Of a stretch of 9,774 nucleotides of DNA, positions 1 to 8,430 are shown piece by piece (position 1 is the first letter of the stretch; every line of letters starts with the position of its first letter). Position numbers and translations under genes: made by a program. Below the pieces are notes generated by a model. The model did no database searches, was not told where the DNA came from, and saw only the letters and a program-made list of their open reading frames with translations. Location: assembly GCA_029864785.1 (NCBI GenBank), contig JAOTST010000035.1, positions 1-9,774 of the forward strand, in the 5' to 3' direction. Origin of the DNA: Chromatiales bacterium (GTDB lineage: Bacteria; Pseudomonadota; Gammaproteobacteria; Thiohalomonadales; Thiohalomonadaceae).

Positions 1-2072
1 TTTACTTTACTAAACATTGGATGATAATTATGAATAACCCCCTTGTAATCTCCTATATTTTCTAATGCGCTTCTAAACTTCTCATGGTTAATCGATTGGG
101 CAAGCTCAATCGCTCTAGCGACTGCCCATGTTAATTCATAAGCATGAAAAAACCCCGAAGGTGCAATAATATGCTCGCCTTCATTAAGGCTAAAGAACTT
201 TCTATACAACTGAGCTACGGAATCTATTTTTTTATGCCCACCCAACTTAGGAATGACGGTTTGAACAAATTCAACATCATTCACCACATTTAGATGCTTA
301 GTTTTTGTCCAAAAATTCCCTCCAGTTAATCCCCAATGTGAATAGATAGGCATCCGCATTGAAAAATGCTCCATATTAACTAATAAAGCCGCACTTTCAT
401 TAGGACTAAGTGCCAATATAATTGCAGTTGCACCAATTTGTTTGCTTTTTCTAAGCTCAGTAGAAAAATCTGTTGTACCTCGGTTTATATGCTCAACATT
501 AACATCTACATCACCATGTTTTCGAAGCCATGATTTAATTGCTGCCTCATTACTACGCCCCCATCCAGTACTCTCAACAAAAGCTGTAACTCTCCTATTA
601 CCGTTGCTAACTGCATAATCTAACAAGAACGTCATCACATCCTGATCTTTTGCTGAAACACGAAAAATATAGTTAGGACTCATTCCGTTATTAGTAATGG
701 TCGACGCTGCTGCCCACGGAATTAAATAGGGCAATTGTTTATTATGTACTGTATCTATTTCATTAAGGATAATGTGACTTTGCTTGCCCCCCACTACTGC
801 CACCAATTCTGGGATTGATGAGAAATAGAGCATATTATTTAAACTTTTCGACTTAACACCATCATGATTTTTAGAAATTACTTTCAGTTTTTTCCCCAGC
901 ACCCCCCCTTGATGATTTATTTGATCAACCGCTAGTTCAACGCCTCTTCGAATCGCAACACCTGATGCCGCAGTTTCTGCGCCAAGATCTGCATTAACTC
1001 CCAACAGAATGAACTTAGATTTCGCCTCTTCAGAAAGCTGATTAAATCTTATCTCCTCTGTTTCAGCTATTAATTCTGCACCCATCACACTTTCAAATTT
1101 TCTGGGAATATAGCCCATTTTTTCAGAAAAAGAGTTGTACTGTTCTTTAGTCATCGTATGCACTTGAACGCCGTTATCAACGATAACCTTAAGAAAATCC
1201 TTTTCTCTTTTCTGTGTCTCTATTCGTTCCCAATTAGTTAATTCACGCGCAGTCTTCATGATCATTTCTCGTAAATTAAGTGGTAGCACCTCAAATCGTT
1301 TACTGCTTGCAGAAAAAGCGTATCCTAAATAACCATGGCTGCTTAATGTCAGATATTTTTGAACCTCATAAAATTTCATGTTCGATATAGCAACAAGCGG
1401 ATTTTCCTGCCCATCCACAACACCATCCTTTAAAGCCTGATAGGTTGCATGAAAATCAATTGGTATTGGTTTCGCATCAAGTGCCTTAAACTGCTCCATA
1501 ATTAACTTGCTTTTCATCGTGCGCATTTTCTTTCCTACAAAATCCTCTGGATAAATCATGGGGTAATTTGAAGTAAAGTGTTTGAAGCCGTTCTCCCAAA
1601 ATGTAATTCCGATTAGACCAATTCTCTCCATCTTTTTAAGAAGAATATCACCGGGTCTACCATCCAGCATAGAATAGAGCTCTTGTCGCGTATTAAAGTA
1701 GAAAGGTAGATCAGCATATTGCATTTCTGGAATTGAGAGACTGAGCTTTGCAGTAGGCGTCAGCAGTAAATCTAACTCACCATTTCTGGCCATCTCAATC
1801 ATTTTATGATCATTGCCCAGCTCTTGATTTGGATAGACAGTCACATGTAACTGACCATCACTTTTACGATTTATTTCATTAGCAAACCGGAGTGCAGCCG
1901 CGTGCAATGCACTATCTTCACCTATGTTATGTCCAAGGCGAAGTTCCACAATATTGCTTTGTTGATCTTTTTCATCTGTTATTGAATTCATACTCATAAA
2001 ATCATAACCAACATAGATCGCAGCCACTATAAAAATAAGCATCACTATAATGATTGAAATAAGACGGTTCAT
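1..2072 (-). CDS. Fused DctP-type and Peripla_BP_6-type solute-binding protein, membrane-anchored (partial, C-terminus outside window)
   Basis: The reading frame is open from an ATG at 2072 to the left edge, giving 690 residues with no stop. An AAGGAG Shine-Dalgarno at 2085-2080 lies 7 bases before the ATG. Residues about 4-23 form a hydrophobic helix without a lipobox Cys or a clear cleavage site, so it probably anchors the protein with the rest in the periplasm. Residues about 43-335 are a TRAP-transporter DctP-type binding domain: the motif KKMRTMKSK carries the expected ligand Arg (R184), and DGQENP (220-225) is a family hallmark. Residues about 353-690 are a second, unrelated fold, the Leu/Ile/Val-binding (Peripla_BP_6) type, seen in LGVNADLG, the INHQGGVLGKKL segment and the TDFSTELRKSKQIGA segment. 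That domain is nearly complete at the edge. Fusing these two families is unusual. No TRAP or ABC membrane subunit is visible, so a receptor role (with a signalling domain beyond the edge) is as likely as transport. Ligand unknown. Domain calls are confident; function is not. Confidence 0.85.
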   Translation of the reverse strand, partial: MNRLISIIIVMLIFIVAAIYVGYDFMSMNSITDEKDQQSNIVELRLGHNIGEDSALHAAALRFANEINRKSDGQLHVTVYPNQELGNDHKMIEMARNGELDLLLTPTAKLSLSIPEMQYADLPFYFNTRQELYSMLDGRPGDILLKKMERIGLIGITFWENGFKHFTSNYPMIYPEDFVGKKMRTMKSKLIMEQFKALDAKPIPIDFHATYQALKDGVVDGQENPLVAISNMKFYEVQKYLTLSSHGYLGYAFSASSKRFEVLPLNLREMIMKTARELTNWERIETQKREKDFLKVIVDNGVQVHTMTKEQYNSFSEKMGYIPRKFESVMGAELIAETEEIRFNQLSEEAKSKFILLGVNADLGAETAASGVAIRRGVELAVDQINHQGGVLGKKLKVISKNHDGVKSKSLNNMLYFSSIPELVAVVGGKQSHIILNEIDTVHNKQLPYLIPWAAASTITNNGMSPNYIFRVSAKDQDVMTFLLDYAVSNGNRRVTAFVESTGWGRSNEAAIKSWLRKHGDVDVNVEHINRGTTDFSTELRKSKQIGATAIILALSPNESAALLVNMEHFSMRMPIYSHWGLTGGNFWTKTKHLNVVNDVEFVQTVIPKLGGHKKIDSVAQLYRKFFSLNEGEHIIAPSGFFHAYELTWAVARAIELAQSINHEKFRSALENIGDYKGVIHNYHPMFSKV

Positions 2073-2123
2073 TGATTAACTCCTTCAAACCATGATTTTA
2101 TGGTGGCAAAATATTCACTCGAC

Positions 2124-2152
2124 ATACTATTCAGATTCTATCACTACTTCAA
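2124..2152 (-). promoter_or_regulatory. Candidate promoter of the fused binding-protein gene
   Basis: On the minus strand TTGAAG (2152-2147) and TAGTAT (2129-2124) are separated by exactly 17 bases and lie about 50 bases before the start codon. Each hexamer matches the sigma70 consensus at 4 of 6 positions, so this is weak in AT-rich DNA. The -35 hexamer lies within the second copy of a TTGAAGTRGT direct repeat, which may be an activator site or chance. Confidence 0.25.
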
Positions 2153-2278
2153 TTTCCTAAACATAAACCACTTCAATATAAAGATATTACCCAGCAAATC
2201 ATTGTGGCCTATTCCCCCTTATAAAATAGTAAGTTACTTCATTTTTTATGTGGCTTAATTGATCCTGAAATATATGTT

Positions 2279-2355
2279 CAAAATGTCAATTATATCCGCA
2301 CAAATTACCATTTGGACAAAGTTGAATATGCCACCTATAGTCAATAGACATTTTG
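2279..2355. repeat. 9-base inverted repeat flanking the fbaB promoter
   Basis: CAAAATGTC at 2279-2287 and its exact reverse complement GACATTTTG at 2347-2355 bracket the putative -35 and -10 elements, separated by 59 bases. The overlapping word ATGTCAATT occurs at 2283-2291 and again at the fbaB start (2404-2412), with a one-mismatch copy on the minus strand at 2352-2344. The arrangement could be a pair of operator half-sites with DNA looping, but repeats this short can also arise by chance in AT-rich DNA. Confidence 0.35.
2313..2341 (+). promoter_or_regulatory. Putative sigma70 promoter of fbaB
   Basis: TGGACA (2313-2318) and TATAGT (2336-2341) each match the sigma70 consensus at 5 of 6 positions and are spaced by 17 bases. 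Transcription would start near 2348, giving a leader of about 55 bases that contains the strong Shine-Dalgarno AAGGAG (2391-2396). Confidence 0.5.
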
Positions 2356-2403
2356 TTGCTGCTGGAATGCAGTACTATTCTTTTCAAATCAAGGAGATGA
2401 TTT

Positions 2404-3474
2404 ATGTCAATTGATAGGATCGAAGGTCTATTAGGAGAGGAGGCTAACCCCCTTTTTCAACACCGCTGCACGGGGATTCCGAAAGAGCGCATTCACGCTC
2501 CAGGGGGTGACTGGGTCGACCGAATTCACACTAATTCCGATCGCCCGATACCGGTGCTACGTAGTCTACAGACCCTGTATAACCATGGACGACTGTCTGG
2601 TACAGGATATCTCTCTATCCTGCCGGTTGATCAAGGAGTGGAACACTCAGCAGGTGCCTCTTTTGTTCCCAACCCCATCTATTTTGACCCTGAAAATATT
2701 ATCAAACTGGCGATAGAAGGGGGCTGTAACGCCGTGGCATCAACCATGGGTACACTCGGCATTATGGCGAGAAAATATGCCCACCGAATCCCCTTTATCC
2801 TCAAATTTAACCACAATGAGCTCCTTAGCTACCCCAACACCTTTGATCAGATTATGTTTACCAGCATCAAGCAGGCCAGAGATATGGGCGCTGTTGCCGT
2901 GGGAGCAACCATCTATTTTGGTGCCCCCGAAAGCAATCGTCAGATTCAGGAGGTGAGCAAGGCATTTGAGGCCGCTCATCAGATGGGGATGGCAACTATC
3001 CTCTGGTGTTATCTCAGAAATGACCATTTTAAAGCTGGAGGTATCGACTACCACGCCAGTGCCGACCTGACCGGTCAAGCGAACTATCTTGGCGCAACGA
3101 TTGAGGCCGATATAATTAAACAGAAACTACCCACGAATAATGGTGGTTACGTTGCTCTTAATCAGGAGGGGGTAAAGTTTGGTAAATATAGCGACCGAAT
3201 CTATAGCGAATTGGGTAGCAACCACCCCATCGACATGACCCGCTATCAGGTACTCAACAACTATTGCGGGCGAGTCGGGTTAATCAACTCTGGTGGCGCT
3301 TCGGGTGAAAACGACCTACAACAGGCCGTGAAGACCGCTGTAATTAACAAGCGAGCCGGAGGCATGGGGCTCATCTGCGGTAGAAAGTCGTTCCAGCGAG
3401 AGATGTCTGAGGGTGTTGAGCTGCTCAACGCTATTCAGGATGTCTATCTTTGTGACGAAATTACCCTCGCCTGA
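2404..3474 (+). CDS. fbaB: Class I fructose-bisphosphate aldolase, DhnA/FbaB type
   Basis: This 356-residue cytoplasmic enzyme should cleave fructose 1,6-bisphosphate reversibly to dihydroxyacetone phosphate and glyceraldehyde 3-phosphate through a Schiff base, without metal, serving glycolysis and gluconeogenesis. The length matches E. coli FbaB (about 350 residues). Long stretches recalled from FbaB are present, including [20 protein letters not shown] (66-85), [12 protein letters not shown] (162-173), DLTGQAN (221-227), GLINSGGA (292-299) and [11 protein letters not shown] (314-324). The Schiff-base lysine should be in the DIIKQK motif (K239 or K241). AAGGAG lies 7 bases before the ATG, which fixes the start. 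The gene stands alone on its strand, with its own promoter and a hairpin terminator after it, so it is probably monocistronic. Confidence in the family is very high. The FbaB group is distinct from the class II metal aldolase, and whether a class II gene exists elsewhere in the genome cannot be seen. Confidence 0.96.
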   Translation: MSIDRIEGLLGEEANPLFQHRCTGIPKERIHAPGGDWVDRIHTNSDRPIPVLRSLQTLYNHGRLSGTGYLSILPVDQGVEHSAGASFVPNPIYFDPENIIKLAIEGGCNAVASTMGTLGIMARKYAHRIPFILKFNHNELLSYPNTFDQIMFTSIKQARDMGAVAVGATIYFGAPESNRQIQEVSKAFEAAHQMGMATILWCYLRNDHFKAGGIDYHASADLTGQANYLGATIEADIIKQKLPTNNGGYVALNQEGVKFGKYSDRIYSELGSNHPIDMTRYQVLNNYCGRVGLINSGGASGENDLQQAVKTAVINKRAGGMGLICGRKSFQREMSEGVELLNAIQDVYLCDEITLA

Positions 3475-3489
3475 GCGATGATAAATCAA

Positions 3490-3512
3490 CCCCCCTATAA
3501 CTGGGGGATTTT
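3490..3512 (+). terminator. Hairpin terminator after fbaB, possibly bidirectional
   Basis: CCCCC (3491-3495) and GGGGG (3503-3507) form a 5-bp all-GC stem with a 7-base loop, followed by ATTTT. It lies 16 bases after the fbaB stop. The T-tract is short, so termination strength is uncertain. Read on the minus strand the same hairpin is followed by a short T-rich stretch and could also stop transcription arriving from the CBS-protein gene. Confidence 0.55.
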
Positions 3513-3636
3513 GCCACCCATCCTTCTATTTAATCATCACCACACTCTCTTTTGCCTATAAAAAATGATGGTATGGAAATGATAATGAGCATCTATTTGA
3601 AAAACGTATCTATCAAAAGAATATTCTTCTCAAAAG

Positions 3637-4077
3637 CTAATAGGATTCGCTCCATGAGATACAGTGTTCAAGATGTTCAATCTGATACTTCTGTTCCTTG
3701 ATAATATCTTTCACCAAATCTCCAATTGAGACCATTGCTATCACTTGACCATCCTCAACAACAGGCAGGTGCCTAATATGGTGCTGCGTCATAATGGCCA
3801 TGCACTCTTCAATGCTCTGCTCAGGGAATGTATGAAATACCCGCCGCGTCATAATCTCTTTAACTAAGGTTGATCTGGAAGAGCGATCTTGAAGAATCAC
3901 CTTACGGGCATAATCTCTCTCAGAGAAGATGCCCACGAGGTTACCATCCAACAGGACGAGCAGTGCACCAATCCCCTTCTCATCCATTAATTTTATGGCC
4001 TCGAAAACAGAGGTATCCGGGTGGACACTCCATAGATCACAGGCCTTGTTGTTTATTAGCTGCTCTATTTTACTCAT
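3637..4077 (-). CDS. Stand-alone tandem CBS-domain protein
   Basis: This is a 146-residue soluble protein made almost entirely of two CBS domains. The first spans about residues 11-66 (the conserved GIGALLVLLDGNLVGIFSERD segment is at 35-55), and the second spans about 74-130, ending in HIRHLPVVEDGQVIAMVS and GDLVKDII. A short hydrophilic tail follows. Paired CBS domains fold into one Bateman module that usually binds adenine nucleotides such as AMP, ATP or S-adenosylmethionine and acts as an energy or ionic-strength sensor. No catalytic or DNA-binding domain is attached, so its partner is unknown. The ATG at 4077 is preceded by GAGGGA with a 6-base spacer. It lies 108 bases after the kinase gene on the same strand and converges on fbaB. 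I see no strong promoter of its own, so it may be read from the kinase transcript. Confidence 0.9.
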   Translation of the reverse strand: MSKIEQLINNKACDLWSVHPDTSVFEAIKLMDEKGIGALLVLLDGNLVGIFSERDYARKVILQDRSSRSTLVKEIMTRRVFHTFPEQSIEECMAIMTQHHIRHLPVVEDGQVIAMVSIGDLVKDIIKEQKYQIEHLEHCISWSESY

Positions 4078-4185
4078 GCCGTATCCCTCAGTATCTCATT
4101 TACTATTTTTAAATATAGAACAATGCCCGGGAATGTATAATTTTAAAATAAGTGTTACATGCAGGTAGTGCGCAACAGGCTAAGG

Positions 4186-7100
4186 CTATGCATCAATTTT
4201 AGATATCCCCTCACGCAATGCTGGAATAACAATATCAAGTTCCGAAATAACAGGGGGTAGTTGATGTACCGAAGCCTCTTCTGGATTATCTTCAAATGCC
4301 ATTTCAAGATCTAACGCAAGTTTCTGTAGCGTTGTTGCCCCAATGTTTCCGGCGCTGCTTTTAAGGCTATGAGCTAGACGAACAGCCTCTTCATATCGAT
4401 GGGAACCGGTCAATTCATGGAATTGTTCCACATCATTGGCGTGGGTATCCAAAAATATTCCCAATAGCTTCCTGTAAAATTCGACTCGTCCGCCAATTTT
4501 ATCAATAGCTAAATCGACATTAACTCCTTCTATCTCCGGGAAGCTGTGACTTTTTTGTGAAGAGATTTTTTCGGCTTGTATGACACTCTCTTCCAAAACC
4601 GCATCGGAGGACTCTTTGCTCTCTAGCCCAAGCCAATGCTCTAAAGTGGAGTAAAGTTCACTAGGGTCTATCGGTTTATTTAGATGCTCATTACAGCCCG
4701 CCCCTAGCGAACGCTCGCTATCTCCACTCATCGCATTGGCAGTCAATGCAATGATCGGCAGATCCTTAAATTGACTCTCATTTCGAATAGTGCGCGTCGC
4801 TTCATATCCATCCATTATCGGCATATGAATATCCATCAAGACGGCATCATAATCACCCTGTTTAACTGCATCCACTCCCTCTTGGCCATTATTGGCAATG
4901 CCAATCATTACGCCAACCTGTTGTAGTAGATCAATCGTTACCTCTAAATTAACTGGATTATCTTCCACCACAAGAACCTTTGATCCGTGAAGCTTTTTGA
5001 ATCGTTCAGTAAGTGTTTCATCGGCCTCTACAGTCCACTCACTATGCCCTTGAGTGCCAATGACAAACATGAGTTTATCAAGCAACATTGAGGGGGTAAT
5101 GGGCTTAACCAGATAACCATCCAGCATTAGCTCGCTCGTTTTCTCGATCAATCCGTCAAGATTATATGATGTCATCATAATCGCAAGTGGACTCTCTTTC
5201 ATGCTGCCATAGAGCTGTTTGATCCTGCGCAGCGTCTCAACACCATCCATCGAAGGCATCAACCAATCAACCAGCAACAGTTGATAGGGCTGTTCATCAC
5301 TCATGGACTGCTTGATTCGTTCTATTGCAACCGAACCAGACTCAACCAAATCCACCTCTATCTTTAACGAGCGACAGATCTGCCTAATGATTTCACGTGC
5401 GATCTGGCTGTCATCAATCACCAGCGCACGCATCCCGTCAATGTCGGGAATCGTCTCTAGCTTGCGTCCTTCTTTATCTTCGTAATCCAGACGAACCGTA
5501 AAGGTAAAGGTGCTTCCCTGTTGTGGACGGCTGGTCACACGAATATTGCCTCCCATAATCTCTACAAGCTCTTTACAAATCGCAAGTCCAAGCCCCGAAC
5601 CTCCATATTTACGTGTTGTAGAGCTATCTACCTGACTAAATATATCAAAAAGATTTTCAATTTTATCGGGCTCAATTCCAATGCCGCTATCCTTAACCGA
5701 AAACTCCAAAACCACCGATTTATCTTTCTTTGAAAGCATGCGGCTGCTAACAATAATTTCGCCTTCCTCGGTAAACTTAATGGCGTTGTTTAATAAATTG
5801 ATCAGTACCTGAGTTAATCGTAGCGAATCACCGACAAGCTCATAGGGAATATCTTGCGAGGTATCAAATAGGATCTCGACTCGCTTCGCATGCTGATTGG
5901 TACTGACCACATTTGACAAATTATTTAGTACATCTTCGAGATGAAACGGCAGCAATTCGAGATTGAGTTTTCCCGCTTCAATTTTTGAAAAATCGAGAAT
6001 ATCGTTAATCAAATTGAGTAGGGATTTAGCCGCCTTATTTCCCTTATTAATATAGTTATGTTGTGCTTCGGTTAATTCGGTCTGTAGTGCCAGATGCCCC
6101 ATACCCAGAATGGCATTCATCGGGGTACGAATTTCATGACTCATATTGGCAAGAAATTGACTCTTCGCTTCCGTTGCAGCCTCAGCCAAATCGCGCGCCT
6201 CTTTCATGGCCGCATCTGCATGAACCCGTTCTGTAATATCAATGCGCGTGGCGATAAACTCCTGTATTTCACCTGACTCTGACTTTATGGGAATAACCGA
6301 AGCATCCAGATAGACCGCATCGCCCTCTTTATTGCGATTTTTAATCAATCCGCGCCAAATATTACCAGCGAGAATAGTGGTCCATAGATCGCTATAGAGT
6401 TCCTGAGAGGTCTCCGAGTCTCGTAACATTGCATGGGTATTACCAAGAAGCTCCTCTCTCGAATAACCAAAGCACTCGACAAAGGCATCATTAACATAGG
6501 TAATTTTCCCTGTTAAATCGGTCTTAGAGACAATATTGGTAATGTCAAATGCCCGCTTGTACTCATTAGAGAGGGCACTGCTATCAAGTGCTTCACGAGC
6601 AAACTGCTCTATTTTTCGATTCTTTCGCTGAGTAATAAGAACAAAACTGATCACTATCAACACAAAAATGAGGCCCATTAACTTTAAAAATAGGTCAAAT
6701 TCTTCATGATATTGATCGATGAGAGAGGGTGCTTCATTGACTACCCGAACATTTTCGTAACGCCCAAAATTGAGTTTAATTCCATGTTTTTCCAGTGCCT
6801 GTGCATCAAAGAGATACTCGTTGCTCCCTTTAATTAATGGTTCAATCTGGTTCACAGGAACACCATTTATTATTTTCTCTGACAACAGTGCCGCTGCTTC
6901 ACCCTGACGCCTCCCGCTCGTAACATATCCTCCAATCACACCATTTTTTAGGTAGTCATCTTCCATTGTCATCACAATATGACCGCTGCCAACGATAGTT
7001 TTAAGCACACCATCGAGATTCGAAGTATGTCCCTCTTGATCAATAACCCCTCCGATAGTCGTCAGCAGAACAACGCCATCGTGATGTTTTTTCAGCTCTT

Positions 7101-7752
7101 TGGAAATTTCAGATAATGAACGACTGGTAATAAATAGTGGCTCAAACTGAGGATACTTCTCCAGCACCCCTTGAACCTGTTTATCAATGGCGTGACTGGT
7201 CACCCCATCATCACCAACAAAGATCACTTTGTGAGTATCTGGAAATAGACGCTCTACAAGTTCAAGATTTGGTTTCAGCTCTTTGACTTCAAAAACACCG
7301 GTATAACGCTCTCTATCAAGTTTACCGTTTAGAGAGAGATTATTAATTCCAGAAAAAACAATGGGGGCGTTATCTAGAAAATCCCCTTTATATTGAGTAA
7401 TAAAGTGTAGCGCATAGTCGTCCGTTACATAGATAAGCCGAGGCATATCACCACTGTGCTTATTATTTATAAATTTAGCAAAATGGTCGAAATATTCAGG
7501 TGTTGCGATAATTCGTTTTGTATCAAGATACTCAGCCGAGAAATCGAGCTGATAGTTTGGAAATTTACTCTTGAGTGTCGAGATGAACGCCTCATTTTGC
7601 GAATGCGTCCATGGATAGTCTGCATGATAGGAGTGAATGATCACGACCTCTATGCGCTCCATTGCCCAAGCATTGGATATAAAAGCGTGGACAGGCGTCA
7701 TAGCCTGTAGTGCAATAACTAATGTAATGAAAATTACGCGAATAATATTCAA
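4186..7752 (-). CDS. Hybrid sensor histidine kinase with periplasmic substrate-binding-like sensor, PAS, two receivers and Hpt
   Basis: This 1188-residue inner-membrane kinase contains a full internal phosphorelay. Residues 1 to about 23 are a signal sequence (possible cleavage after PVHA). Residues about 34-330 form a periplasmic domain resembling the ABC_sub_bind family ([20 protein letters not shown] near its start). A TM helix spans about 354-374 and a PAS domain about 396-508. HisKA carries H539 in NMSHEIRTP. The HATPase has N656, DSGIG (688-692) and GGSGLGLAI (717-725). Receiver 1 (about 774-895) has acceptor D829 and K883. Receiver 2 (about 925-1042) has E930/D931, acceptor D974, T1004 and K1026. 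The Hpt domain carries H1128 in [12 protein letters not shown]. All key residues are present, so it should be active. The start is TTG at 7752: no ATG lies in frame between it and the upstream stop near 7800, and GGAGGG sits 11 bases before it. The ligand is unknown. No response regulator with an output domain is nearby, so the final target is unidentified. It lies 151 bases after feoA on the same strand. Confidence 0.95.
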   Translation of the reverse strand: MNIIRVIFITLVIALQAMTPVHAFISNAWAMERIEVVIIHSYHADYPWTHSQNEAFISTLKSKFPNYQLDFSAEYLDTKRIIATPEYFDHFAKFINNKHSGDMPRLIYVTDDYALHFITQYKGDFLDNAPIVFSGINNLSLNGKLDRERYTGVFEVKELKPNLELVERLFPDTHKVIFVGDDGVTSHAIDKQVQGVLEKYPQFEPLFITSRSLSEISKELKKHHDGVVLLTTIGGVIDQEGHTSNLDGVLKTIVGSGHIVMTMEDDYLKNGVIGGYVTSGRRQGEAAALLSEKIINGVPVNQIEPLIKGSNEYLFDAQALEKHGIKLNFGRYENVRVVNEAPSLIDQYHEEFDLFLKLMGLIFVLIVISFVLITQRKNRKIEQFAREALDSSALSNEYKRAFDITNIVSKTDLTGKITYVNDAFVECFGYSREELLGNTHAMLRDSETSQELYSDLWTTILAGNIWRGLIKNRNKEGDAVYLDASVIPIKSESGEIQEFIATRIDITERVHADAAMKEARDLAEAATEAKSQFLANMSHEIRTPMNAILGMGHLALQTELTEAQHNYINKGNKAAKSLLNLINDILDFSKIEAGKLNLELLPFHLEDVLNNLSNVVSTNQHAKRVEILFDTSQDIPYELVGDSLRLTQVLINLLNNAIKFTEEGEIIVSSRMLSKKDKSVVLEFSVKDSGIGIEPDKIENLFDIFSQVDSSTTRKYGGSGLGLAICKELVEIMGGNIRVTSRPQQGSTFTFTVRLDYEDKEGRKLETIPDIDGMRALVIDDSQIAREIIRQICRSLKIEVDLVESGSVAIERIKQSMSDEQPYQLLLVDWLMPSMDGVETLRRIKQLYGSMKESPLAIMMTSYNLDGLIEKTSELMLDGYLVKPITPSMLLDKLMFVIGTQGHSEWTVEADETLTERFKKLHGSKVLVVEDNPVNLEVTIDLLQQVGVMIGIANNGQEGVDAVKQGDYDAVLMDIHMPIMDGYEATRTIRNESQFKDLPIIALTANAMSGDSERSLGAGCNEHLNKPIDPSELYSTLEHWLGLESKESSDAVLEESVIQAEKISSQKSHSFPEIEGVNVDLAIDKIGGRVEFYRKLLGIFLDTHANDVEQFHELTGSHRYEEAVRLAHSLKSSAGNIGATTLQKLALDLEMAFEDNPEEASVHQLPPVISELDIVIPALREGISKIDA

Positions 7753-7874
7753 TCGCCTATTTACCCTCCAAGGTAATATCCATTTGCCCTTAATGGCTTA
7801 AATATCAGTGGTATAGCTCCACCTTTTCCCTATATTGCCACATCTGCGTGATGTACGTGCATGACTAATGTCAG

Positions 7875-7903
7875 ATTATAGTCAATATCATTAAAATGAG
7901 TAA
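7875..7903 (-). promoter_or_regulatory. Candidate promoter of the hybrid kinase gene with overlapping Fur-box-like sequence
   Basis: On the minus strand a perfect TATAAT (7880-7875) follows a poor -35 (TTACTC, 7903-7898) at 17-base spacing, just after the feoA stop, giving a leader of about 115 bases. The 19 bases at 7895-7877 match the classical Fur consensus (GATAATGATAATCATTATC) at 13 positions and overlap the -10. In AT-rich DNA both calls are weak. Confidence 0.3.
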
Positions 7904-8137
7904 CTATTCCACTTTGACTAAAATTTTATCTGCTTCGCTTTGACGGAGGCTAATTTGAGCCCCGCGCAGCAAATAAGATCTGGGACCACCCATAATTGCA
8001 CTGTGTCCAACCACTATTGTAGTTCCTCGAATAAAACCGAGAGATGCCAGACGTTGTCTCATCTCAAGCTCACCTTGAATCTTAACAATCTCGCCAGAGG
8101 TATTACTCTTTAGCTGTGAGAGTGGAATCTCGCTCAT
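7904..8137 (-). CDS. feoA: Ferrous iron transport protein A
   Basis: This is a 77-residue cytoplasmic protein with the SH3-like fold of FeoA, which supports FeoB in Fe(II) uptake, probably through contact with its G-domain side. Family signs are the N-terminal PLSQLKSNTSGEI stretch, the central RLASLGFIRGTTI segment (residues 29-41), and the later MGGPRSYLLRGAQISLR segment typical of FeoA. Length is normal for the family. The ATG at 8137 has only a weak Shine-Dalgarno-like GGAAAT well upstream. It lies 74 bases downstream of the Cys-rich protein gene in the same direction, so it is the last gene of the visible feo cluster. Placing feoA after feoB is the reverse of the E. coli order. FeoA domains can be confused with the C-terminal domain of DtxR-type regulators, but no DNA-binding part is present here. 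Confidence 0.93.
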   Translation of the reverse strand: MSEIPLSQLKSNTSGEIVKIQGELEMRQRLASLGFIRGTTIVVGHSAIMGGPRSYLLRGAQISLRQSEADKILVKVE

Positions 8138-8192
8138 CTTAATTTATCTATCTATTTCCAAGTCCATCATAAGATTAAAGTGCTTTGTCCGA

Positions 8193-8212
8193 GGGTGATA
8201 TTAGCACCACCC
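8193..8212 (-). other. Small hairpin between the Cys-rich protein gene and feoA
   Basis: GGGTG at 8193-8197 and CACCC at 8208-8212 can pair around a 10-base loop; an alternative pairing is GGTG with CACC at 8205-8208. It begins at the last base of the upstream stop codon. No T-tract follows on the minus strand, so it is not a standard intrinsic terminator. It could affect mRNA stability or uncouple feoA translation, or be chance. Confidence 0.25.
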
Positions 8213-8430
8213 TATTTCCGCTCCGTCCACTCTACCTTAGACTCTTTGGCGGCAGGTTTAGTATGGCAATTATCAGCCGAGTCCTGCGAGCAACCGGTAG
8301 GCTTAAGGTGACAACTACAGCCGCTACTATTTGAGCTCAACAGCCTCCGTATGCGCACGCCAATATAGATCACAATCACACCCAACGCCACGCTTAAGGT
8401 TAGATAATCCCAAAAACCCATATCATTCAT
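8212..8430 (-). CDS. FeoB-associated Cys-rich small membrane protein
   Basis: This is a 72-residue protein with one N-terminal membrane helix (about residues 8-26), a basic RIRR stop-transfer segment (26-29), and a hydrophilic tail with four cysteines (C38, C40, C47, C55) and two nearby histidines (H41, H56). This architecture fits the small FeoB-associated Cys-rich membrane proteins often encoded beside feoB. Their role is not settled; metal binding or stabilising the Feo complex is an inference from the Cys/His tail. I chose the ATG at 8430 because it overlaps the feoB stop as ATGA (8430-8427), the usual sign of translational coupling. An upstream in-frame start at 8514 would only add 28 residues overlapping feoB. 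By the positive-inside rule, the tail after RIRR should be cytoplasmic. Confidence 0.75.
   Translation of the reverse strand: MNDMGFWDYLTLSVALGVIVIYIGVRIRRLLSSNSSGCSCHLKPTGCSQDSADNCHTKPAAKESKVEWTERK

Larger units (their letters stand above)
2073..2403. other. Divergent intergenic region between the binding-protein gene and fbaB
   Basis: These 331 AT-rich bases separate two divergently transcribed genes. They hold a good sigma70-like promoter for fbaB, a weaker candidate promoter for the minus-strand gene, a 9-base inverted repeat flanking the fbaB promoter, an AGTAA-G-TTACT palindrome at 2228-2238 that could be an operator, and two copies of TTGAAGTRGT on the minus strand (starting at 2177 and 2152). 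I see no RNA gene and no convincing small gene. Confidence 0.6.

Noticed and set aside
2274..2414. A 46-codon plus-strand frame running through the fbaB leader and overlapping its start
   Set aside because: It has no Shine-Dalgarno, spans the putative promoter itself, and resembles no known leader peptide; open frames of this length are common in AT-rich DNA.
2740..3078. A 112-codon minus-strand frame antisense to fbaB
   Set aside because: It lies fully inside a very well conserved aldolase gene, and its translation has no recognisable family features; it is a shadow of fbaB codons.
3617..3628. The 12-base palindrome AAGAATATTCTT just after the CBS gene
   Set aside because: It has no loop and no T-tract, so it is a poor terminator, and an operator would have no gene to control here.
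7808..7827. GTGG/CCAC hairpin followed by TTTT on the plus strand
   Set aside because: The stem is only 4 bp and it points along the plus strand, where no gene ends.
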